From the NCBI GenBank assembly GCA_009925045.1, contig RFQK01000097.1:1-6044 (forward strand): a stretch of DNA of 6,044 bases. Direction: 5' to 3'. Of this stretch, positions 1-6,044 are shown piece after piece; the first letter of the stretch is position 1, and every line of letters begins with the position of its first letter. Under the pieces are notes generated by a model. That model did not search any database and was not told where the DNA came from. It worked only from the letters and a program-made list of their open reading frames with translations. Both the position numbers and the translations under genes were made by a program. This DNA is from Methylococcaceae bacterium. Lineage in GTDB: Bacteria > Pseudomonadota > Gammaproteobacteria > Methylococcales > Methylomonadaceae.

Positions 1-468
<468 letters not shown>

Positions 469-494
469 TCGAGCGGTTTAAACTGTTTGTCTAT

Positions 495-524
495 CTGATT
501 TATGGCTGTCAGCCAAATAATCAG
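495..524 (+). other. Imperfect RNA hairpin in the atpE-atpF gap
   Basis: An outer stem CTGATT (495-500) pairs with AATCAG (519-524). An inner stem GGCT (504-507) pairs with AGCC (511-514) around a GTC loop. The two are separated by an A/T internal loop of 3 and 4 nt. No T tract follows, so it does not look like a rho-independent terminator. It lies between the c and b genes, where it could stabilise the 3' end of an atpE-containing mRNA fragment or tune expression. That role is inference. Confidence 0.5.
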
Positions 525-556
525 GAGACAAGCATAACCTCCTCAACAGCTAATTT

Positions 557-562
557 AGGAAA
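557..562 (+). promoter_or_regulatory. Ribosome binding site of atpF
   Basis: AGGAAA lies 6 nt before the atpF ATG and is the site that fits this start. A better-looking SD, AGGAGACA at 523-530, sits too far upstream (about 40 nt) to serve atpF. Confidence 0.7.
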
Positions 563-568
563 GTATCA

Positions 569-1042
569 ATGAGTATCAACGCTACTCTGATCGGGCAAAT
601 GATCACTTTTACGCTTCTGGTCTGGTTGACTATGAAGTATGTGTGGCCGCCCATTATTGCTGCGCTCGAAGAGCGTAAAGCCAAAATCGCAGAAGGTTTG
701 GCCGCTGCTGAAAAAGGTCAGGAAGATGTTCGTCTGGCCGAGAAAAAAGCAAAATCCATTTTGAAAGAAGCCAAAGAGCAATCGGCTGAAATCGTAAGTT
801 CCGCGCAAAAACGTGCTAATGAGTTGGTGGAAGAATCCAAGCAACAGGCTCGTTCAGAAGGCGAACGCTTGATTGAAGCGGCTAAGGCCCAAATCGAACA
901 GGAAAGAGCCCAAGCCAGAGAGAATTTGCGTAAAGAAGTTTCGGCATTGGCCCTGCGTGCAGCTGAACAGATTTTGAAAGAAGAAATCGACAAAGCTAAG
1001 CACCAAGCCATACTGGCTAAAACCGCAGAACAATTAGGTTAA
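569..1042 (+). CDS. atpF: ATP synthase Fo subunit b (peripheral stalk)
   Basis: This 157-residue protein (E. coli b has 156) forms the dimeric outer stalk that holds the F1 alpha3beta3 head still against the rotor. One N-terminal transmembrane helix (about residues 5-26) ends in the conserved MKYVWPP. Arg36 in the EER segment matches E. coli bArg36, a residue important for coupling. The rest is a highly charged Ala/Glu/Lys/Arg-rich helix (about 30-145), as expected of the dimerisation region, with the conserved ARENLRKEV near 115-124. The C-terminal end binds delta. The gene follows atpE by 100 nt and precedes atpH by 4 nt. There are no internal stops and the length is normal. Confidence 0.97.
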   Translation: MSINATLIGQMITFTLLVWLTMKYVWPPIIAALEERKAKIAEGLAAAEKGQEDVRLAEKKAKSILKEAKEQSAEIVSSAQKRANELVEESKQQARSEGERLIEAAKAQIEQERAQARENLRKEVSALALRAAEQILKEEIDKAKHQAILAKTAEQLG

Positions 1043-1046
1043 GCGA

Positions 1047-1577
1047 ATGGCTGAGTTAGCAACATTAGCACGACCTTACGCTGAAGCAGTTTTCAAGCGG
1101 GCTAAAGAGACCGGTTCAGCATCTGTCTGGGCGGAAGCGCTACAATTTCTGGCGCAAGTCGCAGCAGAGCCAAAACTGGTTCAATTACTGGGCAACCCTA
1201 AAGTAGCCATCGATAGCAAAATCAACTTGATACTGGATATATGCCAAGATCAGTTGCAGGATGAAGCAAAAAATCTTGTCAAAATTTTGGTACTGAACGG
1301 CAAATTACAGTTGTTACCTACTATAGCCGAGCAATTTGAAGGCTATAAAGCAGAAGACGAAGGGTACGCTAATGTCGAATTGGTCAGTGCATACGCACTC
1401 TCCAAGGCAGAGCAAACCAAATACGTTGCCATGCTCGAAAAATTCTTGAACAAAAAAGTGAATGCCACTGTCTCAGTCGATAACAGTCTGATTGGCGGTA
1501 TCCTCGCCAAAGCGGGTGATAAAGTTATCGATGGTTCTATCAGAGGCCAGCTTAAACAATTAGCCAAAAGGCTCTAA
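1047..1577 (+). CDS. atpH: ATP synthase F1 subunit delta (OSCP homologue)
   Basis: Delta joins the top of the alpha3beta3 head to the b-dimer stalk. The 176 residues match the family length (177 in E. coli). The N-terminal helical domain (about 1-105) opens with the conserved LARPYAEAVF. The C-terminal region carries the delta/OSCP signature around 148-169, with LIGGILAKAGDKVIDGSI followed by RGQL. The start is 4 nt after the atpF stop. The only SD-like bases are AGG at 1036-1038, inside the end of atpF, so translation is probably coupled to atpF. atpA follows after 21 nt. The gene looks intact. Confidence 0.97.
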   Translation: MAELATLARPYAEAVFKRAKETGSASVWAEALQFLAQVAAEPKLVQLLGNPKVAIDSKINLILDICQDQLQDEAKNLVKILVLNGKLQLLPTIAEQFEGYKAEDEGYANVELVSAYALSKAEQTKYVAMLEKFLNKKVNATVSVDNSLIGGILAKAGDKVIDGSIRGQLKQLAKRL

Positions 1578-1598
1578 GAGCTAGATCGGGAAATCAAA

Positions 1599-2834
1599 AT
1601 GCAATTAAATCCATCAGAAATAAGTGATCTAATCAAAAAGAAGATCGAAAATTTCGACACAAAATTAGAAGCGCATACTGAAGGTACTGTAGTCAGTGTA
1701 ACTGACGGTATTGTGCGTGTTCATGGTTTGTCGGAAGCTATGCAAGGTGAGATGCTGGAATTTCCCGGCGGTTCTTATGGCATGGCTTTGAACTTAGAGC
1801 GTGACTCTGTGGGTGTGGTTATGCTGGGTGCATACCAACATATCACTGAGGGTGACACTGTCAAATGTACCGGTAGAATTTTAGAAGTACCCGTAGGTGA
1901 AGCTTTATTGGGTCGTGTAGTCGATGCCTTGGGTAATCCTATTGATGGCAAAGGCGCAATTGATACTGACTTGCGTTCACCGATTGAAAAAATTGCACCG
2001 GGTGTAATTGCGCGTCAGTCAGTTGATCAACCCGTACAATTGGGTTTGAAATCTATCGATGCGATGATTCCTGTCGGTCGTGGTCAGCGTGAGCTGATTA
2101 TCGGTGACAGACAGACTGGTAAAACAGCTATCGCGATTGATGCGATCATTAATCAAAAAGGTACAGGCATTAAATGTATCTATGTGGCGATCGGTCAAAA
2201 ACGTTCCTCAATTGCTAATGTTGTGCGTAAACTGGAAGAACATGGCGCGATGGATCACACCATCATCGTTGTGGCTTCTGCTTCTGAATCAGCCGCATTA
2301 CAATTTATCGCGCCCTATACTGGTTGCGCCATGGGCGAGTTCTTCCGTGATAGCGGTCAAGATGCGCTGATTATTTATGATGATTTGACCAAACAAGCTT
2401 GGGCTTACCGTCAAATTTCATTGTTATTGCGTCGTCCGCCAGGTCGTGAAGCATATCCTGGTGACGTATTCTATATTCACTCGCGTTTGCTGGAACGTGC
2501 TGCGCGTATCAATGCTGACGAAGTTGAAAAACTCACCAATGGCAAAGTAAAAGGCAAAACGGGTTCATTAACAGCCTTGCCTATTATCGAAACTCAAGGT
2601 GGTGACGTTTCAGCTTTCGTACCAACCAACGTTATTTCGATTACCGATGGTCAGATTTTCTTGGAAACCAGCCTGTTCAACTCCGGTATTCGTCCAGCGG
2701 TCAACGCCGGTCTGTCTGTTTCTCGGGTAGGTGGCGCGGCACAAACCAAGATTATTAAGAAACTGGGTGGCGGTACTCGTCTGGATTTAGCGCAATACCG
2801 TGAATTAGCGGCGTTTGCACAAAGAAGTGCGTAA
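1599..2834 (+). CDS. atpA: ATP synthase F1 subunit alpha, truncated at 411 of about 513 residues by a deletion/frameshift
   Basis: Alpha forms the F1 head with beta and binds nucleotide at non-catalytic sites. Residues 1-408 align without gaps to E. coli alpha. They comprise an N-terminal beta-barrel (about 1-95), a nucleotide-binding domain with Walker A GDRQTGKT at 169-176, the ALIIYDDL Walker B strand, and the arginine finger Arg376 in [10 protein letters not shown]. After [12 protein letters not shown] (Gln408) the frame reads Arg-Ser-Ala and stops at 2832-2834, inside the C-terminal helical domain. The missing tail is present in the +1 frame from 2821, but E. coli residues 409-461 have no counterpart, consistent with a loss of about 161 bp. 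A product ending here would lack most of the C-terminal helical domain and is unlikely to assemble normally (inference). The start has a weak GGGAAA SD at 1588-1593. The gene may be a pseudogene in this strain or an assembly error. Confidence 0.93.
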   Translation: MQLNPSEISDLIKKKIENFDTKLEAHTEGTVVSVTDGIVRVHGLSEAMQGEMLEFPGGSYGMALNLERDSVGVVMLGAYQHITEGDTVKCTGRILEVPVGEALLGRVVDALGNPIDGKGAIDTDLRSPIEKIAPGVIARQSVDQPVQLGLKSIDAMIPVGRGQRELIIGDRQTGKTAIAIDAIINQKGTGIKCIYVAIGQKRSSIANVVRKLEEHGAMDHTIIVVASASESAALQFIAPYTGCAMGEFFRDSGQDALIIYDDLTKQAWAYRQISLLLRRPPGREAYPGDVFYIHSRLLERAARINADEVEKLTNGKVKGKTGSLTALPIIETQGGDVSAFVPTNVISITDGQIFLETSLFNSGIRPAVNAGLSVSRVGGAAQTKIIKKLGGGTRLDLAQYRELAAFAQRSA

Positions 2835-2979
2835 TTTCGAAGCCGCTTTATTGTCATTCTTTAAATCTGAAGAATCAGCGTTAATTGCTAAAATCAATGA
2901 AACAGGTGATTTTAGTGATGAAATTAAAGATGGTATTCATGCTGCCATCGAACGTTTCGTTAAAACTGCTAGCTGGTAA
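2821..2979 (+). pseudogene. atpA: Frame-shifted 3' remnant of atpA (C-terminal 52 codons)
   Basis: Read in the frame of 2821, this stretch encodes [20 protein letters not shown], then LIAKINETGDFSDEIKDGI, then HAAIERFVKTASW, and stops with TAA at 2977-2979. It is the classical alpha C-terminus: FEAALL, INETG and the terminal Ser-Trp are all in place, and its 52 residues align one to one with E. coli residues 462-513. It is +1 relative to the upstream atpA frame. There are no further stops or frameshifts, so the damage is confined to one junction near 2820-2824. Its 3' end is 11 nt before atpG, the spacing expected of an intact atpA-atpG pair. Confidence 0.93.
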
Positions 2980-2990
2980 GGGATCAGTAA

Positions 2991-3854
2991 ATGGCTGTTG
3001 GCAAAGAGATACGTGGCAAGATTGCGAGTATTAAAAATACTCAAAAAATCACTCGCGCCATGGAAATGGTCGCCGCAAGTAAAATGCGTAAAACTAAGGA
3101 CCGCATGCAGGCTACACGGCCCTACTCAAAAAAAATTGGCCAGATCATCAGTCATCTGGCCCATGCGAATCCTGAGTATAAACATCCGTTTATGATTAAA
3201 CGAGATGTAAAGCGTGTTGGCATAATCGTGATCAGTTCCGATCGTGGTTTGTGCGGTGGTTTGAATGCAAACTTGTTCAGAAGAGTGCTTAATGAATTGC
3301 AAACCTGGTCGTCAAACGGTATCGAAGTCGATATTTGTACGATAGGTGGCAAAGCAGCGAGCTTTTTTAGTGGCATTAATGCGCGCTTGATCGGTCAAGT
3401 GTCAAAACTAGGCGATGCCCCTCATCAACACGATATTATCGGGGTGATCAAAATCATGCTGGACGCTTACGGCCAGGGTGAGATCGATGAACTGTATGTA
3501 GTCAGTAATGAATTTGTTAACACCATGACCCAACGTCCTGTGGTTGATAAGTTGCTGCCGATTAGCGGTGAATCAACAGAGGAAGAGCCTCAAGGACGCT
3601 GGGATTATTTGTATGAACCCGGTGCCAAAGAAGTTTTAGATCATTTGCTGGTGCGTTATGTTGAATCCATCGTGTATCAGGGCTTAGTTGAAAACAATGC
3701 CTGTGAACAAGCTGCACGTATGGTTGCCATGAAAAGCGCATCTGATAATGCAGGTAATATCATTAAAGAACTGCAACTTGTGTACAACAAAGCCCGCCAA
3801 GCGGCCATTACGCAAGAGATTTCGGAAATCGTTGCCGGTGCTGCAGCTGTTTAA
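2991..3854 (+). CDS. atpG: ATP synthase F1 subunit gamma (central rotor shaft)
   Basis: Gamma is the asymmetric shaft whose rotation inside alpha3beta3 drives the catalytic cycle. The 287 residues equal the E. coli length. The N-terminal coiled-coil helix contains [20 protein letters not shown] followed by [10 protein letters not shown]. The central alpha/beta domain holds [11 protein letters not shown] (about 82-92), and the C-terminal helix ends with the gamma signature [14 protein letters not shown] just before the stop. The SD is AAGGGA at 2978-2983, overlapping the original atpA stop codon, so gamma translation was probably coupled to atpA. With atpA now stopping at 2834, ribosomes would leave the mRNA 156 nt before this start. 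The gene itself is intact. Confidence 0.97.
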   Translation: MAVGKEIRGKIASIKNTQKITRAMEMVAASKMRKTKDRMQATRPYSKKIGQIISHLAHANPEYKHPFMIKRDVKRVGIIVISSDRGLCGGLNANLFRRVLNELQTWSSNGIEVDICTIGGKAASFFSGINARLIGQVSKLGDAPHQHDIIGVIKIMLDAYGQGEIDELYVVSNEFVNTMTQRPVVDKLLPISGESTEEEPQGRWDYLYEPGAKEVLDHLLVRYVESIVYQGLVENNACEQAARMVAMKSASDNAGNIIKELQLVYNKARQAAITQEISEIVAGAAAV

Positions 3855-3880
3855 GTATTCACAAGTTTAGAGATTATTTA

Positions 3881-5267
<1,387 letters not shown>

Positions 5268-5277
5268 TTCTGAGCCT

Positions 5278-5283
5278 AGGAGA
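5278..5283 (+). promoter_or_regulatory. Ribosome binding site of atpC
   Basis: AGGAGA lies 8 nt before the ATG at 5292 and 14 nt before a second in-frame ATG at 5298. The spacing and the family's MAMT start favour the first ATG. Confidence 0.7.
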
Positions 5284-5291
5284 AATTCAAT

Positions 5292-5714
5292 ATGGCAATG
5301 ACAATTCATGTTGACATCGTCAGCGCCGAGCAAGAAGTTTACTCTGGTTTAGCGGAAATGCTGTTCGCCCCGGCTGAGTTGGGTGAAGTCGGTATTGCTC
5401 CGCGACATGCACCTTTAATCACTCGCTTAAAACCGGGTGAAGTGCGTGTGAAACTGAATGACAAAGAAAGTCTGGCTTATTATGTATCAGGCGGTTTACT
5501 TGAAGTTCAACCACACGTGGTGACTGTTTTAGCAGATACGGCGATTCGTGCGCACGATATCGATGAAGCAGCGGCTTTACAAGCGAAGGCACGTGCAGAA
5601 GAGTTGCTCGCTGATAAAACAGGTAAGTATGATTATGCGCTTGCAAAAGCAGAATTAGCTGAAGCAATTTCACAATTGAAAACCTTAGAAAGATTAAGAA
5701 AACGTGGTTCTTAA
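5292..5714 (+). CDS. atpC: ATP synthase F1 subunit epsilon
   Basis: Epsilon sits at the foot of gamma on the c-ring, couples the two, and in many bacteria inhibits ATP hydrolysis through its C-terminal helices. The 140 residues compare with 139 in E. coli. The N-terminal beta-sandwich (about 1-87) contains VDIVSAEQEVYSG, GEVGIAPRHAPL and SGGLLEVQPHVVTVLADTA. The C-terminal helical hairpin (about 90-138), rich in Ala/Lys/Glu, is complete, so the inhibitory arm is probably present. It begins MAMT like the E. coli protein, which supports the 5292 start. It is the last gene before the terminator. Confidence 0.97.
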   Translation: MAMTIHVDIVSAEQEVYSGLAEMLFAPAELGEVGIAPRHAPLITRLKPGEVRVKLNDKESLAYYVSGGLLEVQPHVVTVLADTAIRAHDIDEAAALQAKARAEELLADKTGKYDYALAKAELAEAISQLKTLERLRKRGS

Positions 5715-5737
5715 TTTAAATTAAGCGATAAAAATAT

Positions 5738-5771
5738 AAGCCCGATAGCGCTTGCGTCATCGGGCTTTTTT
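5738..5771 (+). terminator. Rho-independent terminator of the atp operon
   Basis: A perfect 9-bp stem, AAGCCCGAT (5738-5746) with ATCGGGCTT (5759-5767), encloses a 12-nt loop that can extend the stem by GCG/CGT (5748-5750 with 5755-5757, one G-U pair) around a CTTG tetraloop. A run of six T (5766-5771) overlaps the end of the stem. It begins 23 nt after the atpC stop. The left arm is preceded by A-rich sequence, but a reverse-strand role is not needed by any visible gene. Confidence 0.92.
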
Positions 5772-5774
5772 ATA

Positions 5775-5781
5775 AGAGGAA
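5775..5781 (+). promoter_or_regulatory. Ribosome binding site of glmU
   Basis: AGAGGAA lies 4 nt before the glmU ATG and starts 3 nt after the terminator's T run. It supports the start at 5786. Confidence 0.65.
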
Positions 5782-5785
5782 CACC

Positions 5786-6044
5786 ATGTCGATCAAAACT
5801 ATTATTCTCGCGGCGGGTCAAGGCACCAGGATGCGCTCTAAGCTGCCCAAGGTTCTTCACCAAATAGCTAATCGTCCTTTATTGCAGCATGTGTATGACA
5901 CTAGCTTGCAGATTCCTGACAACCATATCCATGTGGTCTATGGCCATGGCGGCGAAACCGTTAAAGAACGCCTAAGTCATTTTGATGCCGTCTGGATTGA
6001 GCAAAAACAGCAATTAGGTACCGGGCATGCTGTGCAACAAGCCA
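5786..6044 (+). CDS. glmU: Bifunctional GlcNAc-1-P uridyltransferase / GlcN-1-P acetyltransferase, N-terminal part (3' end outside window)
   Basis: GlmU acetylates glucosamine-1-phosphate and then uridylates it to UDP-GlcNAc, the precursor of peptidoglycan and lipopolysaccharide. Only the first 86 codons are present, all from the N-terminal uridyltransferase domain. The nucleotide-binding signature LAAGQGTRMRSKLPK is at residues 8-22, with the catalytic-region Arg15 and Lys22. HVVYGHGG is at 49-56 and QLGTGHAVQQA at 76-86, both close to E. coli. The acetyltransferase domain lies beyond the window. glmU directly after atpC is the E. coli arrangement and is common in gammaproteobacteria. With the terminator just upstream, expression must come from read-through or from a promoter near 5700-5760; none is convincing. 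Confidence 0.95.
   Translation, partial: MSIKTIILAAGQGTRMRSKLPKVLHQIANRPLLQHVYDTSLQIPDNHIHVVYGHGGETVKERLSHFDAVWIEQKQQLGTGHAVQQA

Noticed and set aside
2104..2370. Alternative-frame open reading frame inside atpA
   Set aside because: It overlaps the highly conserved Walker A region of alpha and is explained as a shadow of that coding sequence.
2820..2824. Insertion sequence, intron or intein at the atpA lesion
   Set aside because: Sequence is missing, not added. There are no inverted repeats, target duplications or extra DNA at the junction.
2817..2834. Programmed +1 frameshift in atpA to reach the C-terminal frame
   Set aside because: The site is not a known slippery context. More importantly, a shift would still produce a protein lacking 53 conserved residues. 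A deletion explains both the frame change and the missing segment.
5298..5714. Shorter atpC starting at the second ATG
   Set aside because: The first ATG has better SD spacing and gives the MAMT N-terminus shared with E. coli epsilon.
5771..5776. TATAAG as a -10 box for glmU
   Set aside because: It would start transcription within or after the glmU SD, and no -35 lies at a suitable distance (TTGCGT at 5752-5757 gives a spacer of only 13 nt).

Overview
The window is an almost complete F-type (F1Fo) ATP synthase operon on the + strand, from the 3' end of atpB to the start of glmU. The order is atpB(partial)-atpE-atpF-atpH-atpA-atpG-atpD-atpC, then a rho-independent terminator, then glmU(partial). 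Gene order, subunit lengths and protein sequences match gammaproteobacterial operons closely, and several subunits align almost residue for residue with the E. coli proteins as I remember them. The longer c subunit N-terminus, the moderate AT content and the glmU N-terminus would fit an aquatic gammaproteobacterium such as a Methylococcales methanotroph, but that placement is inference.

Layout. Positions 1-1042 hold the Fo part: the last helix of subunit a, subunit c with its ion-binding Asp66, and subunit b. Positions 1047-5714 hold the F1 part: delta, alpha, gamma, beta and epsilon. The intergenic gaps are 4 to 100 nt, all genes are co-directional, and no internal terminator is visible. Strong Shine-Dalgarno (SD) sequences precede atpE, atpD and atpC. 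atpH, atpA and atpG have weak ones and probably depend on coupling to the gene upstream. A hairpin with a short T tract at 5738-5771 ends the operon. glmU starts 14 nt after it with its own SD.

The main anomaly is in atpA. The reading frame is normal through Gln408 and then runs into a stop at 2832-2834, giving 411 residues instead of about 513. The true C-terminal 52 residues are still present, undamaged, in the +1 frame at 2821-2979. Aligned on the E. coli alpha chain, the gap is residues 409-461, about 161 bp. As written, this operon cannot make a normal alpha subunit although every other complete subunit is intact. This is either a very recent deletion, possibly tolerated because of a second ATP synthase elsewhere in the genome, or an assembly error.

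I found no mobile element, CRISPR array, tRNA or rRNA gene, and no evidence of a wholly new system. Secondary points of interest lie in the 100-nt atpE-atpF gap: a 30-nt hairpin, an orphan SD, and a possible 12-codon leader frame with an AUA start that ends in an ATGA overlap with atpF.
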